From assembly GCA_016714765.1 (NCBI GenBank), contig JADKCF010000016.1:1-64000 (forward strand): a stretch of 64,000 bases of DNA, written 5' to 3'. The translations under genes were made by a program, and so were the position numbers. The notes under the pieces are model-generated. The model made no database searches, was not told where the DNA came from, and saw only the letters and a list, made by a program, of their open reading frames with translations. The stretch is from Saprospiraceae bacterium. GTDB taxonomy: Bacteria > Bacteroidota > Bacteroidia > Chitinophagales > Saprospiraceae. Of the stretch, positions 50,548 to 59,547 are shown piece after piece; within the stretch, counting starts at the first letter, position 1, and the number at the start of each line of letters is the position of its first letter.

Positions 50548-51093
50548 ATGAAAGTCTTAGCGTTCGGAGCAAGTAACAGTGCCAACTCTATCAATAGAAA
50601 ATTCGCAACTTATGCTGCATTTTTAATTGCAGACGCAAAAGTGAAAATCCTTGACCTGAATGATTTCGAAATGCCCTTGTTTTCAGTAGACCGTGAGGCT
50701 GCCACCGGACATCCTGAAGCAGCCCAAAAGTTTTTGGACAGCATTGCCTTGTGTGATTTACTAATCATATCCCTGGCCGAACACAATGGAAGTTACTCAG
50801 CCTCCTTCAAAAACATATTGGACTGGGCATCCAGAGTCAATGGCAAAGTATTCCAGAATAAGCCAATGTTGCTATTGTCCACATCTCCCGGTGCACGAGG
50901 TGCAAGTAGTGTAATGGATGCAGCTAAAACACGCTTTCCATTTCACGGTGCCAGAATTATAAGTTCATTTTCATTGCCAGAATTTGGAAAAAATTATTCT
51001 GAGAATGCGGGTATCATCCACCCTGAGCTAAAAGCAAGTTTTGAATCCATGATTTCAGAAATAAATAAAATGGATTTAGGCATTAGTGTATAA
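50548..51093 (+). CDS. NADPH-dependent FMN reductase-like flavoprotein
   Basis: A 181-residue flavodoxin-fold protein. MKVLAFGASNSANSINRKFA supplies the phosphate loop for FMN. Next come VKILDLNDFEMPLFSVDRE, DLLIISLAEHNGSYSASFKN and LDWASRV, family hallmarks for contact with the flavin. It would reduce flavins, quinones or chromate-like acceptors using NAD(P)H. It converges on the next gene and overlaps it by 11 bases. Cytosolic. Confidence 0.88.
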   Translation: MKVLAFGASNSANSINRKFATYAAFLIADAKVKILDLNDFEMPLFSVDREAATGHPEAAQKFLDSIALCDLLIISLAEHNGSYSASFKNILDWASRVNGKVFQNKPMLLLSTSPGARGASSVMDAAKTRFPFHGARIISSFSLPEFGKNYSENAGIIHPELKASFESMISEINKMDLGISV

Positions 51094-54000
51094 TAATCAC
51101 TTTTTTTGTAAATGTTTTTTCTCCCTGCATCCAGCTTAAGGTATATGTACCGGTTATCACATCACCAACATAAAACTTCGTCCATTGAAAGCCTGCTGTA
51201 GGTATATTTTTTATCATTTTTCCTTCTACATCGATTAAAGCTAATCGGCTGATGAGAGCAGGTTTATCAAAAAATATGTTTAAAAAATCAGCTGTCGGAT
51301 TCGGATGTATACGCACACCTGAATTGTCTTCGTCAATAACACCGGAAGTTTTTATAACTTCCCAGTTTTGGCTCGTCGCCGTACAACCTTTGTCATCTGT
51401 GACGATGAGGTGATACATTCCCGGATCATACGTAGTGATGGATTCAGCGTGTGAGCTCAAAGTAGTTCCATTAAAATACCAATCGTACTCATATGGTGGA
51501 GTTCCGCCTTGGATACTTGCATCAATGAATGCGGCGTTGGCAGGGTCAATGATCAGATCTAAACTATCTGTTCCTATCGTTAATAGTTGTGGTTGAGTGA
51601 CTTCCCACGTTCTAGTACTACTACAGTTGTTTTTATCGACAACAGAGATCAAATAAATCCCTGCAAATAGGCTGTCATTATAAAGGCCATTGCCCACATT
51701 CCAGGTAATGCTGTAAGGCAATGTACCACCTTTGATATCCGCTGAAATCAATCCATTCTTATCACCAAAACAAAGATTATTTTCAAGTGTTCCTGAAATG
51801 CTGATTTCGTCAGGTTGGATTAATGTGAGTGTTTCAGAAACCAAACATCCTGCAGCATCTGTGATGGTGACGTCGTAATTGCCCCCTGCAATCTTTTGCA
51901 GAGAGTTTTCAGTACTGCCATCTTTCCACAGATACGCGTACTGTCCATTACCGCCGATTACAAAAAGTGATATAGCTCCTGTTGTATCATTATAACATGC
52001 AGGAGGCGTAAAAGCCGGATTAGAAATGATTTGTGCAGGCTGTTGGATTTGTATATTTTCTACCAACTCGCATCCCGAACCATCAGAAATGGTCACAGTG
52101 TAAGACCCGGCAAGTAAATTAGATGCGCTCAGACCAGTAGTATTATCAGGCCATTGTACAAGATAAGGTTCGAGACCTCCATTGATTTGAATATTGGCTG
52201 CACCATCTGCTGAACCATAACAAAGGGCATCTTTTTTGTTTATAACTGCAGCTACCGTACAACCATAATCATTGCACGAAACTGCATCTACCAAAACAGC
52301 TTGTATACATCCTTCGCCGTCTGTAGCTTGAATGATATACTGATCATTTCCTGCCACTGCCTCCTGGATGCCCAGTCCTTCATAAGTAAAATTACCTGTG
52401 CCACCCGTAGCTGCTGGAATAAATTTTACTGCACCCTTGCTGACACATTCCTGCACAACCTGAAGATGTATTTTTTGCCAGGCAGGTTCCGTGTCTCTCA
52501 TTTCCACACATATTTGCCCTGTCTTATATTGCCCTTGCCACGATTTGGACCCAATCTGAAGTAAGTACCTCTTCCCGGCGGTCAAATTTCTGATGGGCAA
52601 AAATCCATTGCAATGATGAAAGTTCTTATTACAGTAAACCGGCGAAAGTGTACTGCAATTACCTTCATACAGTGAAACTACTTTTTCAAAATCAGTTTTC
52701 ACTCTCAGAAATATTTCTTTGGTCGGCGGAGCAATGAAAGAAAACCAAACATCATCGTATAAATAGACATCACATGAAGGATGTATACCAGAAAACCCTG
52801 CTCCATTATTGGATATCGTGGTACAAGGTGTATTGATAGTCATCTGAAATGCATTCAAACAATCAACGTGATCGACGACCGGTGGAGAAGTGATACGTCT
52901 GATGACAGGACAAATACTACCCTCAAGAGTTGCAAAATATCCTGTCACCTGAATGTAGTATGCAACACCTGCCTGTGCCTGGTTAATGACCAATTCCTGA
53001 CCATTGAAGTTTGATTTCAATTCTACAAGTGACTCACAATTACCTGCAAATAATGCTACTGCATCTGCAAAATCTGCCTGGCTACTGAATTTATAGTCTC
53101 CATCCATTGATGGTGTAAACACAAACCAAACGTCTGCCCTTGATCTCTGATTGGTAGTCGGTGCCGGGCCATCCAGTTTGGCTTTTATATTTTTAGTTAT
53201 CTGACATTCAGCCTCTGCTTGCAGCACCATAGCTGTTTGACATTTTTCCCCCGGCGGTATAAGGTAAGTATCTGCTTTCATAGTGACAGCAATACAACCC
53301 ATACCTTTTTCGAGTCCAAAATCAGCCTGTGTCCCGTAGATCCTGATTATATACTCAGCACCTGCCAAAGCACTTATAAATACACTTTCGCCATGAAAAC
53401 CATATTCATCTTTATCCATTCTTGAAACCCGTTCATGATTCACACAATTTCCACTGTACACTTCCAGAATATAATTAAAAGCGCTCATTGTATTCATTTC
53501 GAAAGTTGCAGATTCAGGCGCTGTGAATGTATAGTATAAAAATCCGGTGTGATTGTCAGATATGGCTGTCAACTCATCGTCCCTAAGTGCATTGGTATTG
53601 TCAAATTGCACACAATTGGCATTGGCAACAATCGGTTTTGCTTTCAGACATCTGTCATTGAGATCACCCTGGCCGACAATTTTCACATTGTCCAAGCCAA
53701 GCCACCACGCCCATCCGCCATCATTATACTCCCATATTAGTCTTATTTGCTCATTTCTGTACGGGGACAAATCGATGGTATCTTTTTTAAAAGCATCAAC
53801 ATTGGGTCCCCCAAAATCACCATTATAAGTTTTTACAGGAATCCATTCCTTCCCATTGTCCACATACAGCTGCAGATATTCGCTGGCCTCATAAAATCTG
53901 AATATAAAATCATATGTCAGCTGATAGTTGGCGTATTCACTTGCCGAAAATAGTGGACTATACATCCGTATCTTTGACAACGGAGCATCCTCTCCCAATA

Positions 54001-54718
54001 TATCATCATTGAAATATGCAAAACAAGTACCATCTATAGATCTGCCGTCAGTGAAGATGCCGTATTGCCAGTCATTGACACCACTGAGTATTTCGGTGCT
54101 CCAGCCTGCAGGTAAAGCACAGGTGTTGAAGGTTTCTCCTAAAATGATTTTACCTCCTTTTTTGCCTGTCACGCTGATATCGTCTATGCCTGCCCACCAC
54201 CCAAATTGATTGTCATCATCATACTCTATGATTATCCGCATACTGTCTGTAGCGATAAAACTCAGGTCAGCAACCATATCGATGTAATTCGAAAACTTCT
54301 CACCACTATAATTCCTTCCTTTAAATTCTCTGATGACGTGCTCTTTTTCGCCATTATCAATAATAATTTTCATATATTCAGTCTTGTCACGTCTGAAATG
54401 CACCCGGGCACTGAAAGTTATGTCGCTATAATCCCTTCCATCAAAGTAGGCAGAGTAGATACGCAAATTGAAAGGGGGCGTTTTATCACCAGTAAGATCG
54501 TCGTCGATAAAGAGCATGCATGATCCGTTAATCGATGACCCTCCGGCTTTTGTATTGGATGGAAGGCCCACTCCCCAAGCTACATTTTGGTTTCCTGTCA
54601 GTTTGAAAGTCCATTGATCAGATAATGTACAGGTATTGAAATTTTCTGAAAACAAGGTATCCTGACTTATGGCAAAGTGTGATATAAACAGAAAAACAAA
54701 ATAATGCAACTTAGGCAT
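51083..54718 (-). CDS. Large T9SS-exported protein with SprB-type repeats
   Basis: A 1,211-residue protein. A signal peptide (MPKLHYFVFLFISHFAIS) is followed by two jelly-roll-like domains (FSENFNTCTLSDQWTFKLTG, GETFNTCALPAGWSTEILSG), then pre-peptidase-like parts (DVWFVFTPSMDGDYKF, DVWFSFIAPPTKEIFL). Four SprB-type repeats follow (DALCYGSADGAANIQINGGL, PPACYNDTTGAISLFVIGGN, NNLCFGDKNGLISADIKGGT), and the C-terminus is a T9SS sorting domain (VRIHPNPTADFLNIFF). SprB repeats occur in gliding adhesins. It probably sits on the cell surface as an adhesin or matrix protein. Confidence 0.88.
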   Translation of the reverse strand: MPKLHYFVFLFISHFAISQDTLFSENFNTCTLSDQWTFKLTGNQNVAWGVGLPSNTKAGGSSINGSCMLFIDDDLTGDKTPPFNLRIYSAYFDGRDYSDITFSARVHFRRDKTEYMKIIIDNGEKEHVIREFKGRNYSGEKFSNYIDMVADLSFIATDSMRIIIEYDDDNQFGWWAGIDDISVTGKKGGKIILGETFNTCALPAGWSTEILSGVNDWQYGIFTDGRSIDGTCFAYFNDDILGEDAPLSKIRMYSPLFSASEYANYQLTYDFIFRFYEASEYLQLYVDNGKEWIPVKTYNGDFGGPNVDAFKKDTIDLSPYRNEQIRLIWEYNDGGWAWWLGLDNVKIVGQGDLNDRCLKAKPIVANANCVQFDNTNALRDDELTAISDNHTGFLYYTFTAPESATFEMNTMSAFNYILEVYSGNCVNHERVSRMDKDEYGFHGESVFISALAGAEYIIRIYGTQADFGLEKGMGCIAVTMKADTYLIPPGEKCQTAMVLQAEAECQITKNIKAKLDGPAPTTNQRSRADVWFVFTPSMDGDYKFSSQADFADAVALFAGNCESLVELKSNFNGQELVINQAQAGVAYYIQVTGYFATLEGSICPVIRRITSPPVVDHVDCLNAFQMTINTPCTTISNNGAGFSGIHPSCDVYLYDDVWFSFIAPPTKEIFLRVKTDFEKVVSLYEGNCSTLSPVYCNKNFHHCNGFLPIRNLTAGKRYLLQIGSKSWQGQYKTGQICVEMRDTEPAWQKIHLQVVQECVSKGAVKFIPAATGGTGNFTYEGLGIQEAVAGNDQYIIQATDGEGCIQAVLVDAVSCNDYGCTVAAVINKKDALCYGSADGAANIQINGGLEPYLVQWPDNTTGLSASNLLAGSYTVTISDGSGCELVENIQIQQPAQIISNPAFTPPACYNDTTGAISLFVIGGNGQYAYLWKDGSTENSLQKIAGGNYDVTITDAAGCLVSETLTLIQPDEISISGTLENNLCFGDKNGLISADIKGGTLPYSITWNVGNGLYNDSLFAGIYLISVVDKNNCSSTRTWEVTQPQLLTIGTDSLDLIIDPANAAFIDASIQGGTPPYEYDWYFNGTTLSSHAESITTYDPGMYHLIVTDDKGCTATSQNWEVIKTSGVIDEDNSGVRIHPNPTADFLNIFFDKPALISRLALIDVEGKMIKNIPTAGFQWTKFYVGDVITGTYTLSWMQGEKTFTKKVIIIH

Positions 54719-54818
54719 ACAGGACTATTTTAATTTTGCCTTGTAAAAATATGTATTATCTTTTTATTTTACTCAAAATAGGTATAAATTGCGAAATATT
54801 TTGTGAAAGTCATCATTC

Positions 54819-56258
54819 ATGTCTGTCTTAGATCCTTACATACCTACTGCATCCAAACCCTGGAACAAAGAAAGGGTCATTCATTTGCTGCGCAGGATGG
54901 GCATGGGGGCAACGCCTGTATTAATCAATCAGGGCCTGAGTGTCGACCCTTCAGATTTTGCCGAAACGCTGCTCAACGGTATCAAAACAAGAGCATTGCC
55001 CACCCCTCCCGTCTGGGCTAACTATGATACGGCTGCATATGATGCTATAAACAATCCTGATCTCAAGTTTGATCATAGGAATGAGCTGTATGACAGTATC
55101 TATACAGATATGCTCAATGACGGACTGCGGACAAAATTTTTCCTTTTCTGGCACAATCATTTTGTCACTGAATTGCAAGTATATGATTGCAACAAATATC
55201 TATGGAGTTATTACAATCTGCTGAATAAATATTGTCTGGGCAATTTCAGGCAATTTGTCTCTGATGTCGGGAAAAACCCGGCTATGCTGGTATATCTCAA
55301 TGGTAATCTGAATGAAGTAGGAAAACCCAACGAAAATTATGCCAGGGAATTGATGGAGCTCTTTACAATGGGTGAAAATAACGGTTATACACAGTTTGAT
55401 GTAGTAGAGGTAGCCCGTGCACTTACAGGATGGAAGTGTAATCAATACAGTTGTAATGATGTCACCTTCAATGGAAGTAAATTTGACAATAAAAATAAAA
55501 CCATCTTTGGAAAAACCGGCAATTGGGCATACAATGATGTCATCAATCTCATATTTACTGAAAGGCAAAATCAGGTGGCTTATTACATCTGCAGGAAAAT
55601 ATATACCCACTTTGTAAGCCCTGTACCAAATACAGAGTTTATTGCAGAACTTTCCAAACTATTCATTCAAAGCGCGTGGGAACTTTTACCGGTGTTTAAA
55701 GCATTATTTAAAAGCGATCATTTTTATGATGAAGTATTGATAGGCGCTATCATCAAAAATCCCATCGAATGTTTTATGGACCTTTCCAGAATGAGTGGTG
55801 TCAGTCAGACCAATCTAACTGAAAGATACGGTACATTCAGATATGGTGCGTCTAATATAGGAATGGAAATCTTTAATCCCATCAATGTGGCAGGTTGGCC
55901 TGGACACCACGAATGGATCAATGAAAATACACTCACCCAAAGGTGGAATTATTGCAGGACAATCATAGGGACGTTGAGCAACGACAAAAACCGGGAATCA
56001 TTGCGGCAGCTGGCTATCAATCTATCGACACCAAACACCAACAATCCGGATTTGATCACCAGTGTATTGACCCTGCATTTCATAGGCAGAGCGATAGATC
56101 CTTCACTACATGATGCTGCCGTATTATATCTGAAAGGCGACATCCCTCAAAACTATTTTGACGACGGTACATGGAACCTTAGCTGGAATGAAGCACCCTT
56201 TCAAATAGCCAACCTGTTGGTATTTCTTGTTAAATTGCCTGAATATCAATTATCCTAA
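54819..56258 (+). CDS. DUF1800 family protein
   Basis: A 479-residue protein of the DUF1800 family (PF08811). Signs include LLRRMGMGATP at the start, FFLFWHNHFVTELQ, KNPAMLVYLNGNLNEVGKPN, ENYARELMELFTMGENNGYT, VVEVARALTGWKC, and NVAGWPGHHEWINENTLTQR. No signal peptide is evident, as in a number of members. The family's activity is unknown. It is followed 12 bases later by a DUF1501 gene, a pairing found across many phyla, which suggests a joint function, perhaps at the surface. Confidence 0.92.
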   Translation: MSVLDPYIPTASKPWNKERVIHLLRRMGMGATPVLINQGLSVDPSDFAETLLNGIKTRALPTPPVWANYDTAAYDAINNPDLKFDHRNELYDSIYTDMLNDGLRTKFFLFWHNHFVTELQVYDCNKYLWSYYNLLNKYCLGNFRQFVSDVGKNPAMLVYLNGNLNEVGKPNENYARELMELFTMGENNGYTQFDVVEVARALTGWKCNQYSCNDVTFNGSKFDNKNKTIFGKTGNWAYNDVINLIFTERQNQVAYYICRKIYTHFVSPVPNTEFIAELSKLFIQSAWELLPVFKALFKSDHFYDEVLIGAIIKNPIECFMDLSRMSGVSQTNLTERYGTFRYGASNIGMEIFNPINVAGWPGHHEWINENTLTQRWNYCRTIIGTLSNDKNRESLRQLAINLSTPNTNNPDLITSVLTLHFIGRAIDPSLHDAAVLYLKGDIPQNYFDDGTWNLSWNEAPFQIANLLVFLVKLPEYQLS

Positions 56259-56270
56259 ACAAAGCAGATC

Positions 56271-57881
56271 ATGAGTCATCCATATCACAACAAGGGCAGG
56301 ACAATTGAAAATACCGAGGAGCATGCCAAGGATCACAAAAGATGGAACCGAAGGGATTTTCTACAATCGACTGGTCTATTTGCAGCAGGGCTGGCAGCAA
56401 CGATACATGGTATGCCTGTTTATGCATTGGGATCTTCTACACAGATTTCGCCTCTTAATTTTTTTGAAACGGACAGAACACTTGTACTCATACAGCTGCG
56501 AGGAGGCAATGATGGCCTCAATACAGTGATAGACCGGTTCAACAGCGAGTATTACAACATACGGCCTACACTGGCTATATCAGAATCAAATCTTTGGGCA
56601 CTGGACCAAAAAACAGGAATGTCTAAACAAATGATAGACCTGAAGCCCATGTGGGAAGAAGACAAAATGAAAATCATTCACAATGTCGGATATCCCCACC
56701 CCAATTACTCACATTTCAGGTCTTCAGACATATGGGCGACAGCATCAGATACAGATGAGTATAAAAAAGATGGCTGGATAGGAAGATATATAGATTATGA
56801 AATGCCTGCTTTTACAGAAGCACAACCTACAGTGCCTCCTGCTTTGCAGATAGGTGTACAAACCGATCTGGTCTTTCAGGGCCAAAATAACAATCTGGCA
56901 CTGGCTATCTCCAGTCCAAATGAATTTTACAAGCTCGCTGTATCAGGCCAACTCTATGACTTGACATCTCTGGATCAGACACCTGCAGATTTGTCACTCG
57001 CTTACGTTCGACAAGTTGCCAACAGTGCATTTAGGTATAGTCAGTCTATCAGCAATGCTTACAATAAAGGCCGCAACGAAGTCATATATCCGGATAATAA
57101 TCTTGCCCAGCAGCTGGCCATTGTAGCAAAGCTCATCAAAGGTCGATTGGGTACAAAAGTATTTATGGTATACATCGATGGGTTCGATACACATGCCAAC
57201 CAGAATAACAATCACCCAGTGCTCATGCAAAGGTTATCTTCATCCATCAGTGCTTTTTATAAAGATCTGGCTAAACAGGAGATAGATGACAAAGTGCTGG
57301 GAATGACGTTTTCAGAGTTTGGCCGTACTATTTATGAAAACGGATCTGCAGGTACCGATCATGGTACGGGAGCACCTATAATGCTGTTCGGAAAAGGACT
57401 AGGTAAAGGTATCGTTGGCCAGCCACCAGATCTAATCAACACAGATCAATATGGCGACCCACTTTTTGAGACGGATTTCAGAGATGTATATGCAACCGTA
57501 CTTCAAAGTTGGCTGGGCATGCCTTCAGAAATATCAGATTTCATCATTGGCAAAGACAGAACACCTATTTCAGGTTTAGTGCCCGTTCAAAACCCACCAG
57601 TAGGTTCAGAGTCGTTCGAAGCATTACTGGGGCATAAGATATCTGATGAAAACAAAGACGTCCTTCTGATACATTACTCTATTAGACAGGAAGGTCCTGT
57701 GATTTTAGAAATACTGGACAGAAGCGGTCAAACCATCCGAACATTAATCCATCAATTTAAACCAAAAGGCTCTCATCTATTGGAAGTCCATATTAAAAAA
57801 TACCAACTTCATACAGGATCGTATCAATACAGGCTTAAGACCGGAGGCAAAATATATCAGCGCGATTTGGTGATATGGTAA
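56271..57881 (+). CDS. DUF1501 family protein, Tat-exported
   Basis: A 536-residue protein of the DUF1501 family (PF07394), with the Tat motif RRDFLQSTGLFAAGLAATIH near residue 27. Conserved parts are LIQLRGGNDGLNTVIDRFNS, HNVGYPHPNYSHFRSSDIWA, GWIGRYIDYE, VFMVYIDGFDTHANQNNNHP, VLGMTFSEFGRTIYENGSAG, and TDHGTGAPIMLFGKGL. Members are sulfatase-superfamily relatives of unknown substrate. The last 100 residues form a beta domain (DENKDVLLIHYSIRQEGPVI) resembling the T9SS-type C-terminal fold but without the usual NPxxD motif. Confidence 0.92.
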   Translation: MSHPYHNKGRTIENTEEHAKDHKRWNRRDFLQSTGLFAAGLAATIHGMPVYALGSSTQISPLNFFETDRTLVLIQLRGGNDGLNTVIDRFNSEYYNIRPTLAISESNLWALDQKTGMSKQMIDLKPMWEEDKMKIIHNVGYPHPNYSHFRSSDIWATASDTDEYKKDGWIGRYIDYEMPAFTEAQPTVPPALQIGVQTDLVFQGQNNNLALAISSPNEFYKLAVSGQLYDLTSLDQTPADLSLAYVRQVANSAFRYSQSISNAYNKGRNEVIYPDNNLAQQLAIVAKLIKGRLGTKVFMVYIDGFDTHANQNNNHPVLMQRLSSSISAFYKDLAKQEIDDKVLGMTFSEFGRTIYENGSAGTDHGTGAPIMLFGKGLGKGIVGQPPDLINTDQYGDPLFETDFRDVYATVLQSWLGMPSEISDFIIGKDRTPISGLVPVQNPPVGSESFEALLGHKISDENKDVLLIHYSIRQEGPVILEILDRSGQTIRTLIHQFKPKGSHLLEVHIKKYQLHTGSYQYRLKTGGKIYQRDLVIW

Positions 57882-58296
57882 AATATTGAATGAACATTGA
57901 GGATAAAATCAACTTTTGTCCTAACATTGCTTAAAAAAGCGGAGAAACAATTAAGGAAACATCATCATCATCAGACCATTCGATAAAAAAGTCGCATAGA
58001 ATGGCTTTAAATCACTCTTTTTAGATACTTTTGAAGCAGATTTGTTAGTTTTTGGACAGACTGACATTGTGGATCATGGGATTGAACACACTAAATATTA
58101 TACCCAATTAAAACTAAATGGCAGGCAATACAGACAAAGTACTTTTGGGTCGTACGACAAATCACGAAGGAAAAAAGTCGGAAATCATACTGCTGGGAAT
58201 TTTTAATGTTGTTGCTTGCTCTGGTCGTCGGTTTTTTTTCAGAGTATCAGTTGACATCGCAAGGCCGCAAGCCTTTACCACCAATTTTAGACAGAC
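57882..58296 (+). other. Intergenic region with possible membrane-protein tail
   Basis: From about 58112, switching frames at an indel near 58203 gives MLLLALVVGFFSEYQLTS, then QGRKPLPPILDRHDLDKEKI, overlapping the start of the next gene. It reads like the tail of an integral membrane protein, but the start is missing. It may be a truncated gene or a chance frame. Nothing else is seen. Confidence 0.3.
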
Positions 58297-59115
58297 ATGA
58301 CTTGGACAAGGAGAAAATTTATTAAGGCCGGACTTTGGGCTGGCATTAGTTTCATCCTGCTCGATTCTTTTTGGTTTGAAAAATACTTTATCGAGACAAA
58401 CGACTTTAATCTTGGTAAAGCGACCGACGACAACTTCGACTTAAAAGTCATTCAGGTCTCTGATTTGCATTTGCAGTCTTTAAATGGACAGCTAAAAAGG
58501 CTTGCAAATAACATAAATGAGCAAAAGCCAGACTTAATTTTAATCACTGGCGATTCAGTTGACAATATGAAAAATGTTTTTGTTCTAAATCAGTTTCTTG
58601 GTTTAATTGATAGCGACATTAAAAAATTCGCCATTTTAGGTAACTGGGAGTATTGGGGTGGCATCAACTTAGAAGACCTGCGTCTTAGTTATTCTTTAAA
58701 TAATTGTGAGCTCTTAATTAATAGTTCTCGACAACTGACTTTTAGAAACAAGACAATCTCAATTACTGGCATAGATGACTATGTTGGCGGTAATGCCGAC
58801 ATTGACCTGGCTATAAAAGAATTTAAGCAATCCGACTACCATATAATATTAAATCACTGCCCAGAGTACGGAGACATTATCTCCGAAAAATTAAAAGGCA
58901 AAATTCCTTATGACTTTATGTTATCCGGACACACACACGGTGGACAAATAAATATTTTTGGTTTTGTTCCTTTTAAACCTCAAGGCAGCGGTAAATATCT
59001 TAAGGGTTGGTACAAGGACAAAAATATATATGTTTCAAAAGGTATCGGGACAAGTATTTTTCCAGCACGTTTCATGGCAAAAGCAGAAATCGCTGTATTT
59101 AAAATGCTGACATAA
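58297..59115 (+). CDS. Metallophosphoesterase, YkuE-like, Tat-type signal
   Basis: A 272-residue calcineurin-like phosphoesterase. MTWTRRKFIKAGLWAGISFI has the twin-arginine form. Metal-binding motifs are SDLHLQS, ITGDSVDN, LGNWEYWGG (GNxE in place of GNHE/GNHD), LNHCPEY, and LSGHTHGGQINIFG. The group includes UDP-2,3-diacylglucosamine-like and YkuE enzymes that act outside the cytoplasm. The substrate is not known. The GNW replacement keeps the metal-binding Asn. It stands alone in the plus direction. Confidence 0.9.
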   Translation: MTWTRRKFIKAGLWAGISFILLDSFWFEKYFIETNDFNLGKATDDNFDLKVIQVSDLHLQSLNGQLKRLANNINEQKPDLILITGDSVDNMKNVFVLNQFLGLIDSDIKKFAILGNWEYWGGINLEDLRLSYSLNNCELLINSSRQLTFRNKTISITGIDDYVGGNADIDLAIKEFKQSDYHIILNHCPEYGDIISEKLKGKIPYDFMLSGHTHGGQINIFGFVPFKPQGSGKYLKGWYKDKNIYVSKGIGTSIFPARFMAKAEIAVFKMLT

Positions 59116-59547
59116 AGTCGGGTAGTCTTGGGGGAATTTCATCGCCCCTAAACACCATTCAATCTACTCATTACTCCTCTGATAGAGTATGAACTTGCTT
59201 TGACTTTGTCGTACGGTACCAAATCGTGTGGATACCATTACAAGGCGATTTAAACAATACGTCTCTGTACATCATCTCCGACAGTACATCTGCAGGTCGC
59301 TTTTTACCATGGACCCGTCTTTCATTCTTTTTTTAATCATAGACGATACGCTATAACCTGCTATTATTATAAACTACTTCAGCCAACATATTTAAGGATC
59401 TGACATCATTGTTACTAATGATTTTTATCATTTGATATTTTTTGGTAATGTGGTAATTTGCAATACAATTAATAATAATGCCAGTCACATTTTGCAAACA
59501 AATTATTAGTTGATTTTTTTTTATTTTTTCAAATAAAAACAAATGCA
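59116..59547. other. Intergenic region with possible gene remnant
   Basis: A GGGG...CCCC hairpin near 59129-59146 may end the phosphoesterase transcript. On the minus strand, 59171-59333 has an open frame reading RPADVLSEMMYRDVLFKSPC, then NGIHTIWYRTTKSKQVHTL, which looks like a real C-terminal segment without start or recognised family. The rest is AT-rich. Confidence 0.35.
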
